Shown here one piece after another: positions 1 to 8,351 of a DNA stretch of 64,000 nt. The notes beneath the pieces were generated by a model, which worked only from the letters and a program-made list of their open reading frames with translations, was not told the origin of the DNA and made no database searches. Made by a program: the position numbers and the translations under genes. Source of the DNA: Hirschia maritima DSM 19733 (GTDB lineage Bacteria > Pseudomonadota > Alphaproteobacteria > Caulobacterales > Hyphomonadaceae); contig NZ_KB899549.1 in NCBI RefSeq assembly GCF_000378345.1, positions 124,001-188,000 of the forward strand. Reading direction: 5' to 3'. Numbering within the stretch: position 1 is the stretch's first letter; each line of letters starts with the position of its first letter.

Positions 1-1834
1 GGTGGAAGGGCTCAAAAATGGCTTCCAATTGATCCTCAGGAATACCGCAGCCAGTATCTTTTACTTTCCAAACAAGAACCGAACCGTCATCGGCTTCTTC
101 TATCTCGGCGTGAATGTCGATTTGGCCTTCTTCAGTAAATTTCACCGCATTCGACAATAAATTATATGCTATCTGGCGCAATTTTCGTTCGTCTGTAACG
201 GCACTTATCGGACATTCAGAAAGATCTTCATTTACAATCACACCAGACTGTTTTGCCGTTTCACCCCATATGCCAGACACACTTTTCAATGTCGTCACAA
301 TATCACATTCAGCTGTTTCAACGGTCACGGATCCAGCTTCGATCTTTGACATATCAAGTATGTCGTCCACGATTGCCTTCATGGCCAAGCCAGATGATTG
401 CACTAACTCGACGCGTTCGCGGACTTCTGTTTCAACTTCGCGCTTTTCTAGCAAAACCTGCGTCATCCCGAGGATACCATTAAGCGGCGTACGAATTTCA
501 TGACTTGTTGTCGCCAAGAATTCAGATTTAGCTTTCAAAGCCTTCTCAAGAGCCGTGTTGCTTTCGCTAAGCTTTGTGTTGGCGTCATTCACTTCGTTTC
601 TGCTGCGGCGCATTGATAGATAGTGAACACTACCCCCACCTAGCAAAGCCAGCCCCAAAACGGTCAAACCGGTAAACATGATAGTGCGCTGGCGTTGTTT
701 TGCTTTTTGAAGCGCAACTTCCTTTTGAAGCGTCTCATTGCGAAGATTCGAGATTTGAAGCTCTTGGGTTGCGAAATCAAACTGCGCCCCCATCAAAGCC
801 ATGTTTGCAGTGGCAGACACATCTCTTGCTTCATCGTCGAGCCGCTTGAAAGCAGTTAAGTGAGCCAACGCCAATTCAAGCTCACCATTAGCCTTATAAA
901 TCTCGTGAGCAGCCTTGTGAAATTCCATGAAAGGAACCGGAGAAGTTGTTAGATCCATATCTCCAAATGTCTTGGACATAAGAACTCTAGCTTCAACTTC
1001 GTTTCCTTCTGCAAAAGCGATACGGGCATCCATACCATATAGAAATGGCTCCCACCCTGACGGGTTTTCCTGCTCCAGTTTGTGCCCTTCAGACAAGGCT
1101 GTTCGAGCTTCATCTAAGTTATCTGCAAGCAAATTTACGGCGGCTATATTCGTAAGAATACGCGCACGCAACATAGGGCTTTCCATCTCTTCAGCTATTT
1201 TAAGAGCATCTCGAAAACCAATTTCTGCATCAGTAAAGTTTTCCAACTCCTGATATGCTGTCGCAACATTATTCAAACGCGCCAATTCTAGGTTTGGATC
1301 ACCCGCAAAAGCCTCCCCAGCTAACTTATAATAGTTGAGAGCTTTCGTGTAATCGCGCGCGTCCGCATATATGTTTGCAATGTTTTGAAGCGACATAGAT
1401 CTAGAGCGGTCTTCACCCAACTCTAGATACACTTCATGTGCATCCTGGAAATTTGACAGCGCAGTTGCATAGTCTCCCAAGGCAGCAGCGGTTCCTGCTC
1501 TGGCACGCTTCAAATCACCTTTAAGCTTTGAAACTGTTTCTGTTTTTGAAACTTCAGCAATTGCAGATTCCAGCACTTCAATTGCTTCATCTGCCCGGTT
1601 CATGCGCGTTAAAGCTTCGCCCTGCAACCATTGAGCTGTGGGTTTATCCAATGCACCTTCAGCAAGTGTTTCAGCTTTTTGGGCATGCTCATACGCAACC
1701 ATTGGGTCTGCCATCATGTTCATTTTAGAATCCATGATCGCGGCTTCATATTCTGTTGGAGGCACCTCCTCCTGCGCGAAAACAGCTTGAGGCATGAAGA
1801 ATAATGCAACAGCAAGAATAGTTGAACGTATCAC
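1..1834 (-). CDS. Sensor histidine kinase with periplasmic TPR domain (3' end off the window)
   Basis: Inner-membrane signal-transducing kinase; about 611 residues are visible and the C-terminus runs past the left edge. A signal peptide (residues 1-20, ending AVFA-QEE) is followed by about 340 residues of paired amphipathic helices of tetratricopeptide type (for example DYTKALNYYKLAGEAF and AEIGFRDALKIAEEM). A membrane segment lies near residues 381-405 (IMFTGLTVLGLALLGGGSV). A short coiled coil and a HisKA domain with SHEIRTPLNG (phospho-acceptor His445) follow. The ATPase domain starts with the N box NLLSNAVKF and DTGCGIPED, then is cut off. The GTG start at 1834 has GGGAAG six bases upstream. 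The exported TPR region is the likely sensor, but its ligand is unknown. A receiver domain downstream cannot be excluded. Confidence 0.88.
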   Translation of the reverse strand, partial: MIRSTILAVALFFMPQAVFAQEEVPPTEYEAAIMDSKMNMMADPMVAYEHAQKAETLAEGALDKPTAQWLQGEALTRMNRADEAIEVLESAIAEVSKTETVSKLKGDLKRARAGTAAALGDYATALSNFQDAHEVYLELGEDRSRSMSLQNIANIYADARDYTKALNYYKLAGEAFAGDPNLELARLNNVATAYQELENFTDAEIGFRDALKIAEEMESPMLRARILTNIAAVNLLADNLDEARTALSEGHKLEQENPSGWEPFLYGMDARIAFAEGNEVEARVLMSKTFGDMDLTTSPVPFMEFHKAAHEIYKANGELELALAHLTAFKRLDDEARDVSATANMALMGAQFDFATQELQISNLRNETLQKEVALQKAKQRQRTIMFTGLTVLGLALLGGGSVHYLSMRRSRNEVNDANTKLSESNTALEKALKAKSEFLATTSHEIRTPLNGILGMTQVLLEKREVETEVRERVELVQSSGLAMKAIVDDILDMSKIEAGSVTVETAECDIVTTLKSVSGIWGETAKQSGVIVNEDLSECPISAVTDERKLRQIAYNLLSNAVKFTEEGQIDIHAEIEEADDGSVLVWKVKDTGCGIPEDQLEAIFEPFH

Positions 1835-1937
1835 AATGAGCTTCCCATACAGATAAGATAAACAAAGCAATAACAACTTTGCGTTCTAAAACTCACCATT
1901 CCACAATATACTTAATTTCAGGCTAAGTTTTGTAAGT

Positions 1938-1978
1938 AAAACACAAAACAGCCAGTCACTCTATTTGAGTAACTGGCT
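1938..1978 (-). terminator. Rho-independent terminator of the protease gene
   Basis: On the minus strand AGCCAGTTACTC and GAGTGACTGGCT form a 12-bp stem with one mismatch and a 5-base loop. GTTTTGTGTTTT follows, starting 34 bases after the protease stop. Confidence 0.75.
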
Positions 1979-2011
1979 AGTTAAATGGTGATTTATTTAC
2001 CTATACTACTT

Positions 2012-4894
2012 CTAGTAATTAAATCTTGCGGCGATACCTGCCATTTGGTTGCCTTGTGACATGTCACCATGCGTATCCATTTCAAGGCGCACAAAACCCG
2101 ACACTGCCATAGTGTCATTCTTGAACGGTGATCCCCATGACGCTTCAAGTGCCAATTTGCGATCTACACCCGCAACATCGAACTCACGCGTTACAAATCC
2201 AAGTTCACCTGAATTACGATCCAGAACTTCAGTTCCAGAAACTGCCAAATTTCCTTGCTCAACGTGCATTGGCTGAACCAGTGCTAGGCGAGTAAAGTCA
2301 GACTTAGCGAACAATCCATTCATTTCAAACGCAACTTCATAAGCTGTCGTTGCAATGCCTTCTTGTCCAACAGAAAGTAATTGATCTGTTTCTGATTGAG
2401 CGCGCGTTTGACCAAATGTTGCAGAACCATAAAGCTTTGCACGGTCATTCAATTGCCATTGCGCACCCAATGTGGCTGCATCAGTTTTGGCACCCGCGTT
2501 AAACGCGTTGTCCAAAGTTGATTGCATACCAAGCGCAGCATTGTTTTCCTGAAGGTATGTGTAGCTTGCAGACACAGACAAACGTTCTGACAAAGGTTGT
2601 GTCAGCGCAATGTTTGTCGCCATCGCTTCATAATCTTCGATAGCTTCGTTCACAAATCTCTGTTCACCAGAATATTGATCAGCATAAACATCTTCATAGT
2701 GACGGTGAGTTGTCCCAACTGACAGACGTGCGGATCCAAATGCAGGAACTTCCAACTTGGCAAATGCACCACCTGATGCCAATCCAAGCACTGGGTTAGC
2801 TCCACCGTTTTGTTGATCGAAGCGGTTATATGAAGCACTAGAAGCACCCGATAGAGACATCGCCCCCACACCATTCCCGAATGAGAAAGTTGTGTTGTCA
2901 GAACTCATAGAGAATTCTGAAGCAAATGGCAGGCGCTCATCACTTGCACGCTCAGAAATCGGCAAAGCAAAAGAACGCATAGACATTGTCATGCCAGCAA
3001 GCTCAACAAACTTCTTGTTGCCTTTGCCTTTGCCTTTGCCTTTGCCGTCAGTAGACGTACCATAATCTATCATAGACTCGGTCAAGTATGATTGCAGAGC
3101 CTCTTCTGAACCATCAGAAGTTAAACCCACGCCAGTAATCATTGAATCCAACGGCACGATGAAGTCTCGGAAAGTATCTCCGATATCTTCATAAACAGTC
3201 ACATACCCTTCTTCTGTGTTTAAAAGAGTCTGCTCTTCTCCTGCATTCAGTGTTGAAAGATAATTTTTTTCTTCACGACCAGAATTTGGATCAACGCTCA
3301 ATTGATAGACATTGTTCCAGTCAATTGGAGACTGTGAAGCCGTGATGTTAAGCGCACCATGCCCATAAACGGCATCCACACCTTCTTCACCCAGATCATC
3401 CGCCGTCGCAAATATAATCTCTTTTGTTTCAGCAGGATTGTCTTTCAACCAGCCCCAGCGATCGTGGAGTAGTGCAATCGCACCTGTCACAATTGGAGCG
3501 GCAAATGATGTACCCGACATGCGAGTAACGCCGCCCTCACCATCACTTACGAGGATCCATTCACCCGGAGCTACAATGAAGTGATTTTTCAGAGTATACT
3601 CTTCTCCATTACATCCACTGCCCCAATAAATAAAACAAGCTTCACCCGGAGTGTTCGAAAACTCAGAAATTTGACCAGATGGTCCGATTGATCCAACCAA
3701 AATGATGTGCGGAAGATCAACAAAATCAATACGCATGTCAGGGTTTGTGGTTTGAACCAAGCCATCATTACCAGCGGCTTGAACAAATATCACCTGATCA
3801 CGAAGTGCTGTGATTGTCGGATCTGTGTAAACTTCAGCCCAATCATCGGCAAAAGTAGATCCAGGAACACCTAGAGACATGTTCACTACACTTGCACCTT
3901 GAGATACGACAGTGCGAACGCCTGTGCGTACATCTTCCCAACTAGCGGTGTGTGTCTCATCAAATGGGTTGTAAGCAGCAACAGTCGCGTTTGGTGCGAT
4001 ACCCATAATGCCTTGGCCATCATGATCAGCTACAAGCAAGCTAGCAACTGCTCCACCGTGACCACCTAGAGCGTTTTCGTACCCGCCCCAAGTCACAAGA
4101 TTGTCTTGCAAGTCAGCATCAGGCGTCACTGTAAAGTCGATCAAACCGATGACTGTATCAGTTCCTGAACCAGCTATTTGCGTTATTGCTGGAGACCAGT
4201 TTGCTGTTTCCATCCAATGGTCAACATGATCCGCACCAGAGAAGGACATTAGGCCATCATACCAGTCAAACTGGAATTGAGCGCGGGTAACTTCGTCAAA
4301 TCCATCAAGGCTAGATGGATCGTTAAGGTCGATACCATACTTAGCCAACAGATCAGCTACGAAGCCATCATAGAAAGACTCGCCAGTCTCTTCTGACACG
4401 CGTGGGCCCCAGAAAGATTCGGACTCAACGATAAGAGTGTTAAATTGTGCGATCAGCTCTTCGTGTGAAGCAGGATCTGAAGAATCAAACGGATTGATGC
4501 GACCCCAGTTTGCTTGAAGGTCACCCATGAATGGATTGATACGGCCCCAGAATGGGTTTATCCGGCCGTAGAAAGGGTTGATACGTCCATAGAACGGATT
4601 GATACGCCCCCAGAAACCTTCAACATCACCTTCAAATGGGTTTATGCGGCCCCAGAAAGGTGTCACTTCACCATCAAACGGATTGATGCGACCATAGAAT
4701 GGGTCCACATCACCTTCAAACGGGTTGATGCGTCCATAGAATGGATTAATCCGTCCATAATATGGGCTGAGCGTTGTTTCAGCTTCAGATTCTGAGTTGT
4801 TGTTATCTTTAGGAGCAGCAAAAGCCGACTGGCTTACTACGCTTCCCATTAGTGCAGTCGCAAAGACTGTCGATAGTAATTTTGTACGCTTCAT
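2012..4894 (-). CDS. Subtilisin-like (S8) exported protease with aromatic heptad repeats and a beta-rich C-terminus
   Basis: Secreted serine protease of 960 residues. Signal peptide 1-27 (SAFA-APK). Residues 47-137 are thirteen back-to-back heptads, nine of them GRINPF followed by Y, W, D, E or M, the others like GDVDPFY. The S8 domain (about 235-520) keeps the triad Asp253 (VIGLIDF), His279 (GGHGGAVASLL) and Ser463 (SGTSFAAP), with oxyanion Asn376 (AAGND). A Lys-Gly repeat (about 618-625) precedes about 320 residues of alternating polar/hydrophobic strands ending ARFNY, compatible with an autotransporter-type outer-membrane barrel. The protein therefore looks surface-anchored or surface-released, with the heptads and protease domain as passenger. 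It lies alone between two terminators. The substrate is unknown. The barrel call is weaker than the protease call. Confidence 0.87.
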   Translation of the reverse strand: MKRTKLLSTVFATALMGSVVSQSAFAAPKDNNNSESEAETTLSPYYGRINPFYGRINPFEGDVDPFYGRINPFDGEVTPFWGRINPFEGDVEGFWGRINPFYGRINPFYGRINPFWGRINPFMGDLQANWGRINPFDSSDPASHEELIAQFNTLIVESESFWGPRVSEETGESFYDGFVADLLAKYGIDLNDPSSLDGFDEVTRAQFQFDWYDGLMSFSGADHVDHWMETANWSPAITQIAGSGTDTVIGLIDFTVTPDADLQDNLVTWGGYENALGGHGGAVASLLVADHDGQGIMGIAPNATVAAYNPFDETHTASWEDVRTGVRTVVSQGASVVNMSLGVPGSTFADDWAEVYTDPTITALRDQVIFVQAAGNDGLVQTTNPDMRIDFVDLPHIILVGSIGPSGQISEFSNTPGEACFIYWGSGCNGEEYTLKNHFIVAPGEWILVSDGEGGVTRMSGTSFAAPIVTGAIALLHDRWGWLKDNPAETKEIIFATADDLGEEGVDAVYGHGALNITASQSPIDWNNVYQLSVDPNSGREEKNYLSTLNAGEEQTLLNTEEGYVTVYEDIGDTFRDFIVPLDSMITGVGLTSDGSEEALQSYLTESMIDYGTSTDGKGKGKGKGNKKFVELAGMTMSMRSFALPISERASDERLPFASEFSMSSDNTTFSFGNGVGAMSLSGASSASYNRFDQQNGGANPVLGLASGGAFAKLEVPAFGSARLSVGTTHRHYEDVYADQYSGEQRFVNEAIEDYEAMATNIALTQPLSERLSVSASYTYLQENNAALGMQSTLDNAFNAGAKTDAATLGAQWQLNDRAKLYGSATFGQTRAQSETDQLLSVGQEGIATTAYEVAFEMNGLFAKSDFTRLALVQPMHVEQGNLAVSGTEVLDRNSGELGFVTREFDVAGVDRKLALEASWGSPFKNDTMAVSGFVRLEMDTHGDMSQGNQMAGIAARFNY
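3018..3046 (-). repeat. Hexanucleotide repeat encoding a Lys-Gly run
   Basis: The plus strand reads TTGCC followed by four TTTGCC units. It encodes KGKGKGKG at about residues 618-625 of the protease, between the catalytic and beta-rich regions. Unit gain or loss would keep the frame. Confidence 0.9.
4484..4756 (-). repeat. Thirteen in-frame 21-bp units encoding the GRINPF heptads
   Basis: GRINPF starts at residues 47, 54, 68, 82, 96, 103, 110, 117 and 131, always a multiple of seven apart. The intervening slots hold GDVDPFY, GEVTPFW, GDVEGFW and GDLQANW, so the heptad register is never broken. The codons differ between copies, so the repeat is maintained at protein level as well as by duplication. 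Confidence 0.95.
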
Positions 4895-5054
4895 GGCCTT
4901 TATTAGTCCTTATTAGACTTTTATTATTTGGACCACACTAGCAAAAACGCATTTAAACTCCGTTCTGAAAAGCAACAAATTTTATATAAAAGTGAACAGA
5001 CATAAATTAAGGTTAACAACGACTTAACTATAATAATCACCATTCTACCGTGCG

Positions 5055-5093
5055 TAAAAATGCAAAAACGGGCCATTTAAAGTTAATGGCCCG
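5055..5093 (-). terminator. Terminator of the EAL-domain gene
   Basis: Minus-strand CGGGCCATT and AATGGCCCG form a perfect 9-bp stem with a 7-base loop. TTTTTGCATTTTT follows. It sits 38 bases past the EAL stop. Confidence 0.88.
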
Positions 5094-5130
5094 ATCAGCT
5101 GGTAAATTTTACTAGAAAAAAATTTTACTT

Positions 5131-6519
5131 TTACGAGAAAAGTGCCAATGGAGACTGAGTAGACTTTAATCTTTCGGCCACAGTCTCATCTTGTAAAAAC
5201 ACGACCATATCATCAAACGGCATAGCTTTAGAAATGTGATAGCCCTGCACTATATCACAGCCCATCACCGCAAGCAGCGCCATCGTTTCAGCATCCTCAA
5301 CACCCTCGGCCACCACTTCAAGTTCCAGTGCGTGCGCCAAATCAATGGTTGACCGCACTATCAATGGATTATGATGGCTGGTTGTCAGGTCTTTTACAAA
5401 ACTCTTATCGATCTTTAATTCACTAACCGGAATCGAACGCATCTTTTCAAGTGAAGAATACCCCGTTCCATAGTCATCAAGCGAAAATTTAAAACCCGCC
5501 TCTGAAAGCATTTCAAGATTGCGCACAGCATCATGAGGAGATTCAATCAGCGCAGTCTCAGTCACCTCGAGGACTAATCGATCTTTGTACTTGCCAGCTT
5601 TTCGTAGAATATGGGTCGCGAATTCGGCTTCACTCAATACTACACCAGAAACATTGATGGAAATTGTAGGTTTAAACCCGAGGCTTTCCAATTTTTCTAT
5701 ATCTTGGATGATGCGTCTGAATGTCCAAACAGTGATTGAAATAATATCCCCTGTCTTTTCAGACAGTTCGATCATGTCTCCAATATTGGGTGCCCCTTCT
5801 GGAGGTGTATCCCACCTTATGAGAGCTTCAAATCCACTAATCTCACTACTTCGCGCATTAACTTGAGGCTGGTATTGCATAGAGAAGGCATCATTTTTCA
5901 ATCCTTCTCTAACTTCTTTCATCCAAGACAATCGGTTCTTAGCAGATCCGTATTCTGCTTCGGAAAACTCCCATATCGCTTTGCCGTTTTCTCTCGCTTG
6001 ATCTAGCGCGAGCTCGGCGTATCTAAGCGTTTTTTCAATTGGTTCTTGAGTATCTACGACTTGATACCCAATGCTTGTTTCGGCACTGATAACACCATCA
6101 CCAACATCAACTTCCACTTCGAGCAATCTTTGCAAACGTTCAATTTGCTTGCGCATCGATGCCCCTGTTGGGCATTCAGACAGAAATACCAATGTATCTG
6201 GGCTTAAACGCCCTACACTAATAACATTGTCAGAATTTGCTGTTCGTCTTCCCAGCTCTGCTACACATCTTTCCATAGATAGATAGCCAACGGCTAAACG
6301 TACATTGTTGAAATTTTGAATACCTATAGTCGCGATATATCTTGAAAAACCTTTGTCAGTTTTACCAAACTTCATCAGTGCATGTGTAAAGATTTCACGT
6401 GATGCAAACCCTGTTTGATCACCATGAGAGCACGCGCAAGAATCCCGCCTGCCCCTAGCAAAAGGTGCACTAAAACGGCTCCAGACACCGTTTAAAAGAT
6501 CACGCGTAGAATTCTTCAT
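5131..6519 (-). CDS. Cyclic-di-GMP phosphodiesterase (degenerate GGDEF plus intact EAL)
   Basis: 462 residues, with no membrane segment or signal peptide seen, so probably cytoplasmic. Residues 45-190 fold like a GGDEF domain, but the signature position reads GRLSPDTL (103-110), so diguanylate cyclase activity is not expected. The EAL domain (about 205-445) has all the usual ligands: E231-A-L-I-R, N289 (SINVSG), E318 (EVTE), D348-D349 (DDYGTGYSS), K369 (LKIDKSF), E405 (AEGVE) and Q425 (QGY). It should therefore hydrolyse c-di-GMP to pGpG. The degenerate GGDEF may act as a regulatory module. It is monocistronic, with its own terminator. A Cys/Arg-rich stretch (RGRRDSCACSHGD, 23-35) near the N-terminus is unexplained. 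Confidence 0.9.
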   Translation of the reverse strand: MKNSTRDLLNGVWSRFSAPFARGRRDSCACSHGDQTGFASREIFTHALMKFGKTDKGFSRYIATIGIQNFNNVRLAVGYLSMERCVAELGRRTANSDNVISVGRLSPDTLVFLSECPTGASMRKQIERLQRLLEVEVDVGDGVISAETSIGYQVVDTQEPIEKTLRYAELALDQARENGKAIWEFSEAEYGSAKNRLSWMKEVREGLKNDAFSMQYQPQVNARSSEISGFEALIRWDTPPEGAPNIGDMIELSEKTGDIISITVWTFRRIIQDIEKLESLGFKPTISINVSGVVLSEAEFATHILRKAGKYKDRLVLEVTETALIESPHDAVRNLEMLSEAGFKFSLDDYGTGYSSLEKMRSIPVSELKIDKSFVKDLTTSHHNPLIVRSTIDLAHALELEVVAEGVEDAETMALLAVMGCDIVQGYHISKAMPFDDMVVFLQDETVAERLKSTQSPLALFS

Positions 6520-6990
6520 TCCTATGCAGATATCAGAAAACCTTTAGAGCCACGTTTGTTTCTGACCACGGATTTCATCTAGCTCATTAATATAAGATAA
6601 AGGCTTGCAGAATCCGCTGACTAGCAAAAGTACAGTTTGATACGCCCCCAAAATTACAGCTGAACCTCTGTTTCTTGAGAGGAAAAAATCACCATGCAAA
6701 CAATAGAATATGGCCCGCATTGGCCCAAAGCATAAACTTTACATTTCAAAAAAATTCTACAACCAATCCAATCGGAATATGTCCACACTCAATTGCTATA
6801 GTGATGTCTCAAAGTGCTCTCAAAAATTTAGTTTGAGCTAAGGTCATAATTTCGAACGACTTTTTTCCTGCCATCCAGCCGCCTCTTGACTAAATATCCC
6901 TTAAAAATCTTAAAACCGTTATACTTGTTACGGATTTAAAGGTATGATGTATCTATATATAAGATATTAAAATTCGGGGAGTGAGGAAAT
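6520..6990. other. Intergenic region between the EAL gene and the first MFS gene
   Basis: 471 bases between divergent genes. No convincing gene was found. The only candidate signal is AAAGGTATGATGTAT at 6938-6952, which shares 11 of 15 positions with the motif recurring through the galactan locus and lies about 40 bases before the MFS start. The MFS ribosome site GTGAGGAAAT is at its right end. Confidence 0.5.
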
Positions 6991-8325
6991 ATGTCAGATC
7001 AGGTTGAACCGGTTGCGTCAAATGACGCAGCCACAAAAAGAACTCGTGCAAGATTCGCCATTTTGGGCATGATATTTGTTACTGTTGTTGTGAACTATAT
7101 GGATCGCACCAACATTGCGGTTGCGGCTCCGGCCATTAAGGAGGATTGGGGACTTTCAACAATTCAAATGGGGTACATTTTCTCTGCGTGGGGCATTGCT
7201 TATGCAGCTTGCCAAATTCCCGGAGGCATATTTGTAGATAGATTTGCTGCGAGAGTTTTTTACCCATTCCTGCTAATATCATGGTCTATCGCCACAGTAA
7301 TTCACGCCTTTGTCGGTTCAGTAGCAGGGTTAGTCGGATGCAGAATAGCCGTAGGTGTTTTGGAAGCCCCATCCTACCCGACTAATAACAAAGTCGTTAC
7401 GAGTTGGTTTCCTAAAGAAGAAAGAGCTTCCGCGATTGCATTATACACGTCTGGTCAGTTCGTTGGTTTAGCTTTTTTAATCCCAGTCCTAACACTCATT
7501 CAAAGCTATGTGGGCTGGGAAGGCCTGTTCATTGTCACTGGCTTAATTGGAATCGTATGGGGAATAGTTTGGTACCTATTCTACCGCGAACCAGAAGATC
7601 ATTTCATGGTGAATGATGCTGAGTTAGAGCATATTCAAAAAGATCTAAACTCTTCACCAGCGACGACTGTGCATCCTGAAAAAGCAAAGTTTAACATCGC
7701 CGCTTTTTTCAAAACTCTTCTACCCGCAGTGTCTCACAAAGAATTATGGGGCATCTATATTGGGCAGTTTTGTCTTGGAAGCACATTCATTTTCTTTCTA
7801 ACTTGGTTTCCAACTTACCTCGTCGAATATAGAGGGCTTGATTTCATCAAGTCAGGTTACATAGCGTCAATTCCATTTTTGGCAGGGTTTATTGGTATTC
7901 TGCTTTCGGGTTTTACGTCCGACTATCTCGTACGCAAAGGTGTCTCGGCAGAATGGGCACGAAAAAGCCCTGTGATATTGGGAATGCTTTTATCCACCAG
8001 TTTAATGGGAGCAGCTTATACCGACAATAACACGCTCATAGTTATCTTCCTTTCAATCGCATTTTTTGGAAATGGCTTAGCTTCAATCGCATGGGTATTT
8101 GTGTCGTTGTTAGCGCCCAAAAACATTCTTGGATTAGTAGGCGGTGTTTTTAATTTCTGCGGTGGTCTATCGGCAATCGTCATACCTATAGCGATAGGAA
8201 TAATCGTCAAAGATGGAGGGTTCGAACCAGCCCTTATACTCATCGGTTCACTCGCACTGTTGGGGGCCATCAGCTACATTTTTCTCGTCGGAAAAGTCGA
8301 GACAATCCAAACTTCTAAAAATTGA
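6991..8325 (+). CDS. MFS transporter of the anion:cation symporter family (sugar-acid uptake)
   Basis: Inner-membrane secondary transporter of 444 residues with about 12 hydrophobic segments. The N-terminal signature NYMDRTNIAVAAPAI in the first membrane helix and VLEAPSYPTNNK in helix 4 are characteristic of the ACS family (galactonate, hexuronate and tartrate carriers). In E. coli DgoT the corresponding Asp and Glu take part in proton-coupled galactonate transport. It is the first gene of a two-gene unit with the sulfatase downstream (26-base gap to that gene's preferred start). In this context it probably imports an acidic monosaccharide, such as galactonate or 3,6-anhydrogalactonate, but the substrate is inferred. 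A good SD (GTGAGGAAAT) precedes the ATG. Confidence 0.85.
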   Translation: MSDQVEPVASNDAATKRTRARFAILGMIFVTVVVNYMDRTNIAVAAPAIKEDWGLSTIQMGYIFSAWGIAYAACQIPGGIFVDRFAARVFYPFLLISWSIATVIHAFVGSVAGLVGCRIAVGVLEAPSYPTNNKVVTSWFPKEERASAIALYTSGQFVGLAFLIPVLTLIQSYVGWEGLFIVTGLIGIVWGIVWYLFYREPEDHFMVNDAELEHIQKDLNSSPATTVHPEKAKFNIAAFFKTLLPAVSHKELWGIYIGQFCLGSTFIFFLTWFPTYLVEYRGLDFIKSGYIASIPFLAGFIGILLSGFTSDYLVRKGVSAEWARKSPVILGMLLSTSLMGAAYTDNNTLIVIFLSIAFFGNGLASIAWVFVSLLAPKNILGLVGGVFNFCGGLSAIVIPIAIGIIVKDGGFEPALILIGSLALLGAISYIFLVGKVETIQTSKN

Positions 8326-8351
8326 TAATTAAACCGGGAGGAGAAGTTGCA

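Noticed and set aside
4484-4756. 21-bp repeats considered as a CRISPR-like array
   Set aside because: Units are contiguous, in frame with a protein and without unique spacers.
4484-4795. Open frame on the plus strand opposite the heptad repeats
   Set aside because: It is the mirror of the 21-bp repeat in the real protease gene; the product has no ribosome site or recognisable fold.
6694-6735. 13-codon frame MQTIEYGPHWPKA with AGAGGAA upstream
   Set aside because: Too short to judge and with no similarity to a known leader or peptide family; it lies far from the next gene start.
6886-6914. TTGACT as a -35 element for the first MFS gene
   Set aside because: No acceptable -10 at 16-18 bases; alphaproteobacterial promoters are too loose to call here.
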